Positions 12,212 to 21,419 of a DNA stretch of 64,000 nt are shown one piece after another (the first letter of the stretch is position 1; each line of letters begins with the position of its first letter). A program made the translations under genes and the position numbers. A model generated the notes under the pieces. It was not told the origin of the DNA, searched no databases, and saw only the letters and a list, made by a program, of their open reading frames with translations. Source of the stretch: Kiloniellaceae bacterium (GTDB lineage Bacteria > Pseudomonadota > Alphaproteobacteria > Kiloniellales > Kiloniellaceae); assembly GCA_009377535.1 (NCBI GenBank), contig WHTV01000006.1, positions 1-64,000 on the forward strand, given 5' to 3'.

Positions 12212-13024
12212 ATGACCGCACGTCACCCTTCCGATGCTCCTGGACCCCCCCAAACTCCAGGCCAACCCCCGTCCGAGGACCTGGGCAAGACCCACTTCGG
12301 CTATCGCGAGGTCGGGGAAGGGGAAAAGCCGTCGCTGGTGCGCGGCGTCTTCCGGTCTGTCGCCGGCCGCTACGACCTGATGAACGACCTGATGTCGGGC
12401 GGCGTCCACCGGCTGTGGAAGAGCGCCATGGTCGACTGGCTGAACCCGCGCCCCGGCCTGAGGCTGCTGGACACCGCTGGTGGCACCGGCGACATCGCCT
12501 GTCGCGTGCTCGACCGCCTGCAGCCCGGTCAAGGCCATGTCATCGTCTGCGACTTGACGGCGGAGATGCTGGCGGTGGGGCGTGATCGCGCCATCGACCG
12601 CGGCCTGCTGAAAGGTCTGTCCTGGGTCTGCGGCGACGCAGAGCGGCTGCCGCTGCCGGACGGCTCGGTCACCGCCTACACCATCGCTTTCGGTCTCAGG
12701 AACGTGACCCATATCGACCGCGCGCTGGCCGAAGCGCGCCGCGTGCTGAGGCCGGGCGGGCGCTTTCTCTGCCTGGAGTTCAGTCGCGTCGTGGTACCGC
12801 TCTTCACCGAACTCTACGACCAGTATTCCTTCAAGGTGCTGCCGGCCATGGGCGCCGCGGTCGCCGGCGACCGCGAGTCCTATGTCTATCTTGCCGAGTC
12901 GATCCGTCGCTTCCCACCGCAGGAGGTGCTGGCCGGGATGATGACGGCGGCGGGCCTGGGCCAGGTGCGCTACCGCAACCTCTCCGGCGGGATCGCTGCG
13001 CTGCACTCCGGCTGGCGCATTTAG
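12212..13024 (+). CDS. ubiE: Demethylmenaquinone/2-polyprenyl-6-methoxybenzoquinol C-methyltransferase UbiE
   Basis: SAM-dependent C-methyltransferase of ubiquinone synthesis. From ATG 12212 the protein is 270 residues, with an N-terminal proline-rich extension of about 28 residues before the family start KTHFGYREV. Key blocks are [20 protein letters not shown], the SAM motif [12 protein letters not shown], and [20 protein letters not shown]. It is followed after 18 bases by ubiB, a standard alphaproteobacterial pair. The frame is open upstream into the antisense of mutM, but that part does not look like protein. Confidence 0.96.
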   Translation: MTARHPSDAPGPPQTPGQPPSEDLGKTHFGYREVGEGEKPSLVRGVFRSVAGRYDLMNDLMSGGVHRLWKSAMVDWLNPRPGLRLLDTAGGTGDIACRVLDRLQPGQGHVIVCDLTAEMLAVGRDRAIDRGLLKGLSWVCGDAERLPLPDGSVTAYTIAFGLRNVTHIDRALAEARRVLRPGGRFLCLEFSRVVVPLFTELYDQYSFKVLPAMGAAVAGDRESYVYLAESIRRFPPQEVLAGMMTAAGLGQVRYRNLSGGIAALHSGWRI

Positions 13025-13042
13025 TCCGGAACCAGAACACCG

Positions 13043-14614
13043 ATGCTTCGCACCGTCCGGTCCCTGCTGCGCTTCCAGCGCATTGCCCGTACCCTGGCGC
13101 GCCACGATGCCCTGGCGCCGCTGGAGGAGATCGGCATGGCGCCGGGCCTGGTATGGCTCGCCCGCCGCTTCTCGCGCCGCGCGGCCGAGGGCCGGCCGGG
13201 CCAGAAGCTGGCCCGCGCGCTGACCGAGATGGGCCCCAGCTTCATCAAGCTCGGCCAGATGCTGTCGACCCGCGCCGACCTGCTGGGCGACCAGGTCGCC
13301 CTCGACCTCGCCGAACTGCAGGACCACCTGCCGCCCTTCGATGGCGCCCTGGCCCGCCAGATCCTGGAGGAGGAACTGGGCCAGCCGGTAGAGGCGCTCT
13401 TCGTCAGCTTCGACGCGGTACCGGTCTCGGCCGCCTCCATCGCCCAGGTCCACAACGCCAGCATTGCCCCGGAGATCGTGGCTGGCCCGGAGGAAAGCCC
13501 GCAGGCGCCGCGGCCCGTCGCAGTGAAGATCCTGCGCCCGGGCATCGAAAAGGCCTTCGAGCGCGATCTCGAGTTCTTCTACTGGCTGGCCGAGTGGGTC
13601 GAGCGTGCCCAGCCCAAGCTGCGCCGCTTCCGCCCGCTGGAAGCGGTGCGCGTCTTCGAGGACACCGTGCGCCTGGAGATGGACCTGCGCATGGAGGGGG
13701 CGGCGGCCTCCGAACTGGCGGAGAACTTCGCCGATGATGAGACCTACAATGTGCCCGTCATCGACTGGCGGCGCAGCTCCCGGCGCGTGCTCACCATGTC
13801 ACGGGTCGCCGGCATTCCGATGGACGACCGCGCGGCGCTGCTCGCCGCCGGCCACGACCTCGCGGAGGTGCTGACCAAGGCCGCCGGAATCTTCTTCAAC
13901 CAGGTGTTCCGCGACGGCTTCTTCCACGGCGACCAGCACCCCGGCAACATGTGGGTGGCTGCCGACGGCAACATCGTCGCGGTCGACTTCGGCATCATGG
14001 GGCGCCTCGACTGGCCGACCCGCCGGCACCTGGCCGACATGCTGATTGCCACCCTGGGCGGCGACTACCACCGCCTGGCCGCGGTTTACATGGAGGCCGG
14101 CTATCTGCCGCAGAGCCGCGCCCTGGACGTCTTCGCCCAGGCGCTGCGCTCGGTCTGCGAGCCGATCGCCGGCCGGCCGCTGAACGAGATCTCCTTTGCG
14201 CGGCTCCTGGCCCAGCTTCTTCGACTGACCGAGTCCTTCGAGCTGCCGGTGCAGCCGCAACTGCTGCTGTTGCAAAAGAACATGCTGATGGCCGAAGGCG
14301 TCAGCCGGCGGCTCGACCCGGCGCTCAACATCTGGACGCTGGCGCAGCCGCTGATCGATGCCTGGATGCGGCAGAACCGCGGCCCCGAAGCGCGCCTGCG
14401 CGAGGGCGTCGAGGACGTGCTGCACGGCCTGCGCCAGCTGCCGACGCTGGCCGACAACCTGGAGCGCGCCACCGCGGAGCTCGCCGACGGGCGCATCCGG
14501 CTGCACCCGGAGACCGTCGCGCAATTAAACGCCCGCAGCGGGGGAAATCACGTCCGCTGGGCCCTTCCAGTTGCCCTCGCGGCCCTGGCCATGGCCCTCG
14601 CTGCCCTGCTGTAA
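13043..14614 (+). CDS. ubiB: ABC1-family kinase-like protein UbiB
   Basis: Atypical protein-kinase-like ATPase needed for ubiquinone synthesis, thought to extract or present hydrophobic intermediates at the inner membrane. The 523-residue protein shows the family hallmarks: an alanine-rich loop SAASIAQVH replacing the glycine-rich loop, invariant lysine in VAVKILRPGIEK, catalytic-loop-like FFHGDQHPGNMWV and VDFGIMGRLD. The C terminus ends in one hydrophobic segment (WALPVALAALAMALAALL) that probably anchors it. Start ATG 13043 is close behind ubiE, so they are very likely co-transcribed. Confidence 0.96.
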   Translation: MLRTVRSLLRFQRIARTLARHDALAPLEEIGMAPGLVWLARRFSRRAAEGRPGQKLARALTEMGPSFIKLGQMLSTRADLLGDQVALDLAELQDHLPPFDGALARQILEEELGQPVEALFVSFDAVPVSAASIAQVHNASIAPEIVAGPEESPQAPRPVAVKILRPGIEKAFERDLEFFYWLAEWVERAQPKLRRFRPLEAVRVFEDTVRLEMDLRMEGAAASELAENFADDETYNVPVIDWRRSSRRVLTMSRVAGIPMDDRAALLAAGHDLAEVLTKAAGIFFNQVFRDGFFHGDQHPGNMWVAADGNIVAVDFGIMGRLDWPTRRHLADMLIATLGGDYHRLAAVYMEAGYLPQSRALDVFAQALRSVCEPIAGRPLNEISFARLLAQLLRLTESFELPVQPQLLLLQKNMLMAEGVSRRLDPALNIWTLAQPLIDAWMRQNRGPEARLREGVEDVLHGLRQLPTLADNLERATAELADGRIRLHPETVAQLNARSGGNHVRWALPVALAALAMALAALL

Positions 14615-14724
14615 GCCGCAGAAAAGTGCGTCCGAACAAGGTTAAAAGCACACCGCTTGCCTTCCCAAGAACAAGCCCCTAGGTTATTCACGTCTGTTCA
14701 CCGTGAAATCTGGGCCGAACCACC

Positions 14725-15924
14725 GTGTTGACCGGGAAACGGGTCCTCCTGATCATTTCAGGGGGCATCGCCGCCTACAAGTCGCTGGAACTGATCCGCC
14801 GCCTCAGGGAAAGGGGTGCCGCGGTGCGTTGCGTGCTGACCCGGGCCGGCGCCCAATTCGTCACGCCGCTGTCGCTCGCCGCGCTGAGCGGCGACAAGGT
14901 CTACGGCGAACTCTTCGACCTCACCGACGAGGCGGAGATGGGCCACATCCAGCTGTCGCGCGACGCCGACCTGCTGGTGGTGGCGCCCGCCAGCGCCGAC
15001 CTGCTCGCGAAGATGGCCCAGGGCCGCGCCGACGACCTCGCCTCCACCGCGCTGCTTGCCACCGACAAGGCCGTGCTCGTCGCTCCGGCGATGAACGTGC
15101 GCATGTGGGAACACGCAGCGACCCAGGCGAACCTGGCCGCCCTGAAGGCGCGCGGGGTACTGACGGTCGGGCCCAACGAGGGCGACATGGCCTGCGGCGA
15201 ATACGGCTTCGGGCGCATGGCCGAGCCGCAGGAGATTCTCGCCGCCATCGAAGCTGCGCTCGGCCTGCCGGGCCGCTTGAGCGGCCTGCGCGCGCTGGTG
15301 ACCTCCGGGCCGACCCATGAGCCGATCGATCCGGTGCGCTACATCGCCAACCGGTCCTCCGGCAAGCAAGGCCATGCCATCGCCGCAGCGCTGGCCCGCC
15401 ACGGCGCCGAGACCACCCTGGTCTCCGGCCCCAGCCAACTTCCCGACCCGCCGGGCCTGCGCACTGTTCGTGTGGAGACCGCACAGGAGATGCTGGCCGC
15501 CTGCCGCGCCGCCCTGCCGGTCGAGGTCGCGGTCTGCGCCGCCGCGGTGGCCGACTGGCGCGCCGCCCACGCCGCGCAACACAAACTGAAGAAGGACAAC
15601 GGCGCCCCTGCCGCCCTGGAGCTGGCGCAGAATCCCGACATCCTGTCGGAGCTGTCGCAGGCCGGCGGCCAGCGGCCGAGCCTGGTGATCGGCTTCGCCG
15701 CCGAGACCGAGAGGGTAGTCGAACAAGGCCGCGCCAAGCTGGCCCGCAAGGGCTGCGACTGGATCCTCGCCAACGACGTGGCACCCGGCACGGCGACCTT
15801 CGGCGGCGAGTCAAACCGCATTCACCTGATCACCGCCGACGGCGTCGACGACTGGCCGCAGATGACAAAGACAGAGGTGGCCGAGCGCCTCTGCCGGCAG
15901 ATCGCCGCCACCCTCGGCCGCTAG
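14725..15924 (+). CDS. coaBC: Bifunctional phosphopantothenoylcysteine decarboxylase/phosphopantothenate-cysteine ligase
   Basis: Catalyses two steps of coenzyme A synthesis: ligation of cysteine to 4'-phosphopantothenate, then FMN-dependent decarboxylation. The CoaC half carries [23 protein letters not shown] and the active-site cysteine in [11 protein letters not shown]. The CoaB half begins about residue 190 with [20 protein letters not shown] and [10 protein letters not shown] and has the KLKKDNG lysine motif. At 399 residues it is full length. The start is probably GTG 14725, followed by TTG; a weak promoter could lie in the 110 bases after ubiB. It is followed by dut, as in many alphaproteobacteria. 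Confidence 0.96.
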   Translation: MLTGKRVLLIISGGIAAYKSLELIRRLRERGAAVRCVLTRAGAQFVTPLSLAALSGDKVYGELFDLTDEAEMGHIQLSRDADLLVVAPASADLLAKMAQGRADDLASTALLATDKAVLVAPAMNVRMWEHAATQANLAALKARGVLTVGPNEGDMACGEYGFGRMAEPQEILAAIEAALGLPGRLSGLRALVTSGPTHEPIDPVRYIANRSSGKQGHAIAAALARHGAETTLVSGPSQLPDPPGLRTVRVETAQEMLAACRAALPVEVAVCAAAVADWRAAHAAQHKLKKDNGAPAALELAQNPDILSELSQAGGQRPSLVIGFAAETERVVEQGRAKLARKGCDWILANDVAPGTATFGGESNRIHLITADGVDDWPQMTKTEVAERLCRQIAATLGR

Positions 15925-15959
15925 ACCAACGAACCGGAACAGGGACCGCGAAGCAGCTC

Positions 15960-16454
15960 ATGACCGTCCTCAGCGTCGCCATTAAACGCCTCGACCACGC
16001 CGCCGACCTCAGCCTGCCCGCCTATGCCACCGCCGACTCCGCCGGCCTGGACCTGCTGGCCGCCGTCGACGCGCCGGTCAGCCTGGCGCCGGGCGAACGG
16101 CGTTTGATCCCGACCGGCATCGCCATCGCCCTGCCACCGGGCACCGAGGCGCAGGTCCGCCCCCGCTCCGGCCTCGCCCTGAAGCACGGCATCACCGTGC
16201 TGAACGCACCGGGCACCATCGACGCCGACTACCGCGGCGAGATCGGGGTCATCCTGATCAACCATGGCGACCAGCCCTTCGTCATCGAGCGCGGCAGCCG
16301 CATCGCGCAGATGGTGGTGGCGGCCCACGCGCGGGTCACCTGGACGGCGAGCACCGACCTGGAAGACAGCGCGCGCGGCGCCGGCGGCTTCGGCTCGACC
16401 GGCTTCGGCAGTGACAAAGCCCCCGCAGAAAAATCAAGGGCAGCAGGTGCCTAG
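15960..16454 (+). CDS. dut: Deoxyuridine 5'-triphosphate nucleotidohydrolase (dUTPase)
   Basis: Hydrolyses dUTP to dUMP and pyrophosphate, keeping uracil out of DNA. The 164-residue trimeric-type dUTPase has its five motifs in order: [46 protein letters not shown] and the flexible tail [13 protein letters not shown]. About 13 extra residues follow the tail. It lies 35 bases downstream of coaBC and only 3 bases before the Rrf2 regulator start, so these genes are probably one transcript. Confidence 0.97.
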   Translation: MTVLSVAIKRLDHAADLSLPAYATADSAGLDLLAAVDAPVSLAPGERRLIPTGIAIALPPGTEAQVRPRSGLALKHGITVLNAPGTIDADYRGEIGVILINHGDQPFVIERGSRIAQMVVAAHARVTWTASTDLEDSARGAGGFGSTGFGSDKAPAEKSRAAGA

Positions 16455-16457
16455 GTC

Positions 16458-16913
16458 ATGTTGAGGCTTTCCAAGAAACTGCTCTTCGCCATCGAGGCCG
16501 TGGTCGACATCGCCTACCACGCCGGCGCCGGCCCGGTACGCTCGACCGACATCTCTCGGCGCCAGGGCATTCCGCGGCGCTACTTGGAGCAGGTTCTGCA
16601 GCAGCTCGTCCACCATGAGATCCTCGCCGGACAGCGCGGTCCCAAGGGCGGCTACCGCCTGGCGCGGGAGCGCCGGCGCATCGCGGTGGGCGAAATCATT
16701 CGCATCGTGCGCAAGCTGGAGGGCACCGCGGACCCGACGAGCGAGCCCGACGGCTCCGAACTCGGCGTCAAGGTGCTGCGGCCGATCTGGCACGAGATGC
16801 AGCAGCAGATGATGGAGCGCTTCGATAACATGACCATCGAAGAACTCTGCGATAAGGCGCGCGAGAAGGGCATCGTCAGCGAAGCCCGGCAGATCACCGA
16901 CTTCACCATCTAA
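16458..16913 (+). CDS. Rrf2-family transcriptional regulator
   Basis: A 151-residue winged-helix regulator. The N-terminal part reads as Rrf2: [20 protein letters not shown], recognition region [20 protein letters not shown], wing [10 protein letters not shown]. It has a single cysteine (in ELCDKAR) and so lacks the three-cysteine cluster that binds [2Fe-2S] in IscR and NsrR. That makes an iron-sulfur sensor unlikely and points to a CymR-like or cysteine-metabolism regulator. Its neighbour 40 bases downstream is cysK, which supports a role in sulfur amino-acid control; this last point is inference from position. Confidence 0.9.
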   Translation: MLRLSKKLLFAIEAVVDIAYHAGAGPVRSTDISRRQGIPRRYLEQVLQQLVHHEILAGQRGPKGGYRLARERRRIAVGEIIRIVRKLEGTADPTSEPDGSELGVKVLRPIWHEMQQQMMERFDNMTIEELCDKAREKGIVSEARQITDFTI

Positions 16914-16953
16914 CCAGAATCGCCGTCGGCAACGGGGAAACGGAGAGCGCGCC

Positions 16954-17916
16954 ATGGACGCAAGCACGAGCTGCGAATTCCGCGGCAAGATTTACGGCTC
17001 GATCCTCGACACCATCGGCGCGACGCCGCTGATCCGTGTGAACCGCCTGGCCGCCGCGCATGGCGCGAAGGCGGAGATCGTCGGCAAGTGTGAGTTCTTC
17101 AATCCGCTGTCCTCCGTGAAGGATCGCATCGGTTTGGCCATGATCGAAGCGCTGGAGCGCGATGGGCGTCTGAAACAGGGTGGCGTGATCGTGGAGCCGA
17201 CCAGCGGCAACACCGGCATCGCCCTGGCCTTCGTCTGCGCCGCCAAGGGTTACCGCCTGATTCTCACCATGCCGGAGACCATGTCGGTCGAGCGCCGCAA
17301 GATGCTGCGCCTGCTGGGCGCCGAACTGGTGCTGACCGAGGGATCGAAGGGCATGAATGGCGCCGTCGCCAAGGCCGAGGAGATTCTGGCCAAAAACCCC
17401 GGCGCGGTGATGCCGCAGCAGTTCAACAATCCGGCCAATCCGGAGGTCCACCGGCACACCACGGCGGAGGAGATCTGGCGCGACTCCGGCGGGCGCGTCG
17501 ACGCGGTGATCTCCGGCGTCGGCACCGGCGGCACGCTGACCGGCGTCGGCAAGGCGCTGAAGGCGCGCAAGAAGGAGGTCAAGATGATCGCCGTGGAGCC
17601 GGAGGACAGCCCGGTGCTCTCCGGCGGTCCGCCGGGCCCGCACAAGATCCAGGGCATCGGCCCCGGCTTCATACCCGGCAACCTCGACCCCACGCTGATC
17701 GACGAGATCATGCGCATCGGCAACGATACCGCCTTTCGCACCGCACGCGAGGCGGCGGCACTCGACGGCCTGCCGGTCGGCATCTCCTCCGGTGCCGCGC
17801 TGGCCGCCGCGCTGGAGGTCGGCGCCCGGGAGGAGATGGCCGGCAAGCTGATCGTCGTCATCCTGCCCTCCTTCGCCGAGCGCTATCTCTCCACCGATCT
17901 CTTCGAGGGCATGTAG
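16954..17916 (+). CDS. cysK: Cysteine synthase A (O-acetylserine sulfhydrylase)
   Basis: PLP enzyme that makes cysteine from O-acetylserine and sulfide. The 320-residue protein has the PLP lysine in [16 protein letters not shown], the substrate loop [11 protein letters not shown], the glycine-rich PLP-phosphate site [16 protein letters not shown] and the family ending [14 protein letters not shown]. Domain order and length are normal. A purine-rich ACGGGGAAACGGAGAG stretch precedes the ATG. It is flanked by an Rrf2 regulator and by a MoeB/ThiF-type enzyme, giving a small sulfur-handling group. Confidence 0.96.
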   Translation: MDASTSCEFRGKIYGSILDTIGATPLIRVNRLAAAHGAKAEIVGKCEFFNPLSSVKDRIGLAMIEALERDGRLKQGGVIVEPTSGNTGIALAFVCAAKGYRLILTMPETMSVERRKMLRLLGAELVLTEGSKGMNGAVAKAEEILAKNPGAVMPQQFNNPANPEVHRHTTAEEIWRDSGGRVDAVISGVGTGGTLTGVGKALKARKKEVKMIAVEPEDSPVLSGGPPGPHKIQGIGPGFIPGNLDPTLIDEIMRIGNDTAFRTAREAAALDGLPVGISSGAALAAALEVGAREEMAGKLIVVILPSFAERYLSTDLFEGM

Positions 17917-17980
17917 CGCCCGGAACCCGCCACGATTCCAGCCCCTTGTGCCGGGGCGGCCGGGCGCTAACATATCTCCC

Positions 17981-18799
17981 ATGGATTTCAGCGACGACCA
18001 GATCGACCGCTACGCGCGCCACCTGGTGCTGCCGGAGATCGGCGAGGGCGGCCAGGCGAAGCTGCTGAAGGCGCGGGTGCTGGTGATCGGCGCCGGCGGT
18101 CTGGGCTCGCCGCTGCTGCTCTACCTCGCTGCTGCCGGCGTCGGCACCCTCGGCATCGTCGACGATGACACGGTCGACCTCTCCAACCTGCAGCGTCAGG
18201 TGCTTCACGACACCGCCAACCTCGGCATGGCCAAGGTGGAGTCTGCGCGCCGGCGCATCGCCGAAATCAATCCCGAGGTGACGGTGGAAGCGCACGAGTT
18301 GCGCCTCTCCCCCGACAACGCCCTCGATCTCGTCGCGCGCTACGACCTGGTGGCCGACGGCTCCGACAACTTTCCCACGCGCTACCTCGCCAACGACGCC
18401 TGTTACCTCGCCGGCAAGATCCTGGTGTCCGCCGCCATCATGCGCTTCGACGGTCAACTCGCGACCTTCAAGGCGCATGAGCACGGCGACAAGCCCTGCT
18501 ACCGCTGCCTCTTTGGCCCGCAGCCGGGCGATCCCAAGGAGAGTTGCGCCGACGTCGGCGTGCTGGGCGCGCTGGCCGGCACGTTGGGCGCGCTGCAGGC
18601 CAACGAGGTGGTGAAGGAATTGCTTGGCATCGGGACGTCGCTTGCCGGCTCACTGGTGCTTTTCGACTCGCTGGAGACCACCTTCCGCAAGGTGAAGGTG
18701 CCGCGCGACCCCGACTGCGCGCTCTGCGGCCCGCAGGCAACCATCCGCGACCTCAAGACCATGGACTACCGCAGCGGCGAAGCGCTCTGCTCGGTTTAG
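17981..18799 (+). CDS. moeB: Molybdopterin-synthase adenylyltransferase / ThiF-MoeB family
   Basis: E1-like enzyme that adenylates the C-terminal glycine of a small sulfur carrier (MoaD or ThiS type). From ATG 17981 the product has 272 residues and starts FSDDQIDRYARHLVLPEIG, as MoeB/ThiF proteins do. The nucleotide site is VLVIGAGGLGSPLLLYLAAAG, the arginine and lysine positions of the active site are present, and two zinc-binding pairs are visible: CYRC (with GPQPG after it) and CALC near the C terminus. No rhodanese domain follows, so it is the short form. MoeB versus ThiF cannot be decided without the partner. Confidence 0.9.
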   Translation: MDFSDDQIDRYARHLVLPEIGEGGQAKLLKARVLVIGAGGLGSPLLLYLAAAGVGTLGIVDDDTVDLSNLQRQVLHDTANLGMAKVESARRRIAEINPEVTVEAHELRLSPDNALDLVARYDLVADGSDNFPTRYLANDACYLAGKILVSAAIMRFDGQLATFKAHEHGDKPCYRCLFGPQPGDPKESCADVGVLGALAGTLGALQANEVVKELLGIGTSLAGSLVLFDSLETTFRKVKVPRDPDCALCGPQATIRDLKTMDYRSGEALCSV

Positions 18800-18819
18800 A
18801 GCCTGTGCCGCGGCCCGGC

Positions 18820-20268
18820 TCAGCCGGACAGCACGACGAACAGCGACAGCCAGACGAAGGCCAACGGGATCAGCATCCCGGAGAAGGCCGCGAGGATCAC
18901 CACTCGCACCATGACCCGGGCGGTGCCGTGGCAGAGCGGCAGGAAGCCAGGCGCGACGAAGCACTTCGGTTCTGTCTCAGATGACATCTCGCCGCCGCTC
19001 CCGGCGGCGCCGACCCCGGCCACAACGACCAGCATCAGAATGTCGGCGTAGACCGCAGCAAGCCCCGGCGACAGGCGGTCCACCGCAAACGTCCAGAAGA
19101 ACAGCAGGAGCGGCAGCAGCATCAAGACTCCGAGCCACAAAGCCCGCTGTCCGGGCCTGCCTTGCCGTTTCGCCACGACGATCAGCAGAAGGCTGGCCCC
19201 GAGGAACAGAGCGGGCGCGACCAGCGACCCGGCGAGTCCCGGTTGCCTGATCGACAGTCCCGAGAAGACGCTTTCGAAGACCGTGTGGGCAAGGCTCAGC
19301 ACCACGCTGAGGATCGGCACGAAGCCCAGCAGCATGCCGCCCGCACCGATCCCCAGAAGACGCTTGCGGCGCTGCGCGTTGTTGGTCGCCTGGGACGACC
19401 ATGCAACGGCAAGAAAGACGATGTAGACGACAAAGCCCAACAGCACGGGCCTGCCGATGCTTTCGAAAGTCAGCCTTTCGCCGACGTCGAATGCCAGCGC
19501 AGAGCCGCCAAACAGGAAATGCAGCGCGACCAGGGCCCAGAGACTCCGCGCAATACGGCTGTAGCTCGCCAGGTCGGCGGTGGGCGCGTCGGGAGGCAGG
19601 GGACGCAGAATGCCGCTCGCCAAAGGCCGGCCGCAGCCCAGGACATCATAGCCCACGCCGAGCATGACCAGGAAAATGCCGAAGGAAACCGTAATGCCAA
19701 GGGGAATGCCGAAGACGCTCTCGGTCGTAAACCAATGCAGGGTGAGCAGCGCCTCAGCCCCACTCAGACGGCGCGGATACGGCAGGTCGAGCGCCAGCGG
19801 GATCAAGTGCGCCGCGGCGAGCAAGACTACGAGGACCCATCCGAACCAGCCGAAAACCCGCAGGCAGGCCAGGAGCAACAGCACCATGCCGAGGAAGGCC
19901 ACGGCCAGCGAGAAGCCGCCCGGGTCGAGGGGATTGTCCGCAATGTGGCCGTAGTTCCACATGACGATGCTGCCGGCGACCGCGCCCAGCGCCGCCAGCG
20001 CACGATTGGCGGCCGGCAGCAGCTTTAGGCGGCGCGGTTCGAAAAGCAGGAAGGCGAGGCAGAGCGCGAAGCCGAGCATCAGGCCGCGCTGCTGCATGTC
20101 GGTGATGACGACCCAGCGCCCCAGGGCATCGGCGAGCAGGTAGGGTAGCGGCGAGGCGATCCAGAGATGCGCCAGCACCCAGGCGACGGCCAGACCCAGC
20201 CCGATACGGTGCTGCAAGTCCTTGTTTTCATGCACCTCTGCCGGTGCAGCCGGAGTTAGAGCCGTCAT
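18820..20268 (-). CDS. Polytopic membrane protein related to the N-terminal part of TAXI-type TRAP permeases
   Basis: A 482-residue protein with about 12 hydrophobic segments. Residues about 20-220 resemble the DctQ-like half and first helix of fused TAXI-TRAP permeases: NKDLQHRIGLGLAVAWVLAH, four helices, then LHWFTTESVFGIPLGITVSF and FGIFLVMLGVGYDVLGCG. After that the resemblance to the DctM transport domain stops. The rest (about 235-482) is hydrophobic with the pattern WALVALHFLFGGSALAF and a cysteine-containing loop near SETEPKCFVAPGFLPLCHG. True fused permeases are 600 residues or more, so this is either a chimera or a strongly diverged relative. It is divergently transcribed from the BMP-type binding protein. 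Transport function is not established. Confidence 0.75.
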   Translation of the reverse strand: MTALTPAAPAEVHENKDLQHRIGLGLAVAWVLAHLWIASPLPYLLADALGRWVVITDMQQRGLMLGFALCLAFLLFEPRRLKLLPAANRALAALGAVAGSIVMWNYGHIADNPLDPGGFSLAVAFLGMVLLLLACLRVFGWFGWVLVVLLAAAHLIPLALDLPYPRRLSGAEALLTLHWFTTESVFGIPLGITVSFGIFLVMLGVGYDVLGCGRPLASGILRPLPPDAPTADLASYSRIARSLWALVALHFLFGGSALAFDVGERLTFESIGRPVLLGFVVYIVFLAVAWSSQATNNAQRRKRLLGIGAGGMLLGFVPILSVVLSLAHTVFESVFSGLSIRQPGLAGSLVAPALFLGASLLLIVVAKRQGRPGQRALWLGVLMLLPLLLFFWTFAVDRLSPGLAAVYADILMLVVVAGVGAAGSGGEMSSETEPKCFVAPGFLPLCHGTARVMVRVVILAAFSGMLIPLAFVWLSLFVVLSG

Positions 20269-20425
20269 GGCGCAATGGTTGCACGCGACCCCGGTCTGCT
20301 CAACCCATCAAAGGAAGTCTTCCGGCCGCCGGGGATAGGCATTCAACCGAACAGTGCCGGACTTCCGGTGCCATTCGAAATGGCATAGCCTTCGACGGCT
20401 TTCCGCCCCTCTCGTGGAGCCGCCG

Positions 20426-21415
20426 TTGATCGACCGCACGACACTCTTTGCCATCCTGTTCTGCCTTCTCGCCGGCACCGCCGCGGCCAAGCCCGCGGTG
20501 ATCTACTCCGTCGGCGGCAAGTTCGACGGCTCCTTCAACGAGGCGGCCTACGTCGGCGCCGAGCGCTATCGCGAGGAGACAGGCGCGGACTACGGCGAGT
20601 TCGAGATCGCCGCGCCGGCGCAGTCTCTGCAGGCCTTGAAGACCTTCGCGCAACGCGGCTTCTCACCCGTCGTCGCCATCGGCTTCAATCACGCCAGCGC
20701 CCTGGCCGAGGTGGCGCCGCTCTTTCCCGGGACGCGCTTTGCCATCGTCGATGCGGTGGTCGAGGCGCCGAACGTGCAGTCCATCGTGTTCCGCGAACAG
20801 GAGGGCTCCTACGTCGTGGGCGTGCTGGCGGCCATGGCCTCCAGCTCCGGCGTCATCGGCTTCGTCGGCGGCATGGATATCCCGATCATCCGCAGGTTCG
20901 CCTGCGGCTATATCCAGGGCGCGCGCAGTGCCGACAAAGAGATAAAGGTGCTGGTCAACATGACCGGGCCGACGCCGGCGGCCTGGACCGACCCGGGGCG
21001 CGGCGCTGAGCTCGCCCGCTCGCAGATCGGGCAGGGCGCCGACGTCATCATCCAGGCGGCCGGCGGCACCGGCATCGGTGTGCTGCAGGCCGCCGCCGAC
21101 GCCAAGGTGCTCGGCATCGGCACCGACTCCAACCAGAACAGCCTGCATCCCGGCCGGGTCCTCACCTCCATGAGGAAGCGCGTCGACGTGGCGGTCTACG
21201 ACAACTTCATGGCGGCGCGCGACGGCACTTGGCAGTCCGGCGTGCAGGTGCTGGGCCTCGCCGAAGGCGGTCTCGACTGGGTACTCGACGACGACAACGA
21301 CGCCCTCATCACCCCGCAGATGGAGGAAGCCGCGCAGGCCGCCGAGGAGGCCATCGTCAGCGGCGAGATAAGGGTGCACGACGCCAGCACCGACGGCCCC
21401 TGTCCGGTGAAGTAG
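20426..21415 (+). CDS. BMP-family periplasmic substrate-binding protein
   Basis: Periplasmic binding protein of the basic-membrane-protein (PnrA/BMP) family, which usually binds purine nucleosides. A TTG start at 20426 has GGAG seven bases upstream and gives 329 residues with a signal peptide (LFAILFCLLAGTAAA). There is no lipobox cysteine, so it should be soluble in the periplasm. Family blocks are KFDGSFNEAAYVGAER, FREQEGSYVVGVLAAM, GFVGGMDIPIIRRFACGY and GTDSNQNSLHPG. No ABC ATPase or permease gene is nearby. It is followed after 4 bases by a peptidase-like membrane protein. Confidence 0.88.
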   Translation: MIDRTTLFAILFCLLAGTAAAKPAVIYSVGGKFDGSFNEAAYVGAERYREETGADYGEFEIAAPAQSLQALKTFAQRGFSPVVAIGFNHASALAEVAPLFPGTRFAIVDAVVEAPNVQSIVFREQEGSYVVGVLAAMASSSGVIGFVGGMDIPIIRRFACGYIQGARSADKEIKVLVNMTGPTPAAWTDPGRGAELARSQIGQGADVIIQAAGGTGIGVLQAAADAKVLGIGTDSNQNSLHPGRVLTSMRKRVDVAVYDNFMAARDGTWQSGVQVLGLAEGGLDWVLDDDNDALITPQMEEAAQAAEEAIVSGEIRVHDASTDGPCPVK

Positions 21416-21419
21416 CGGT

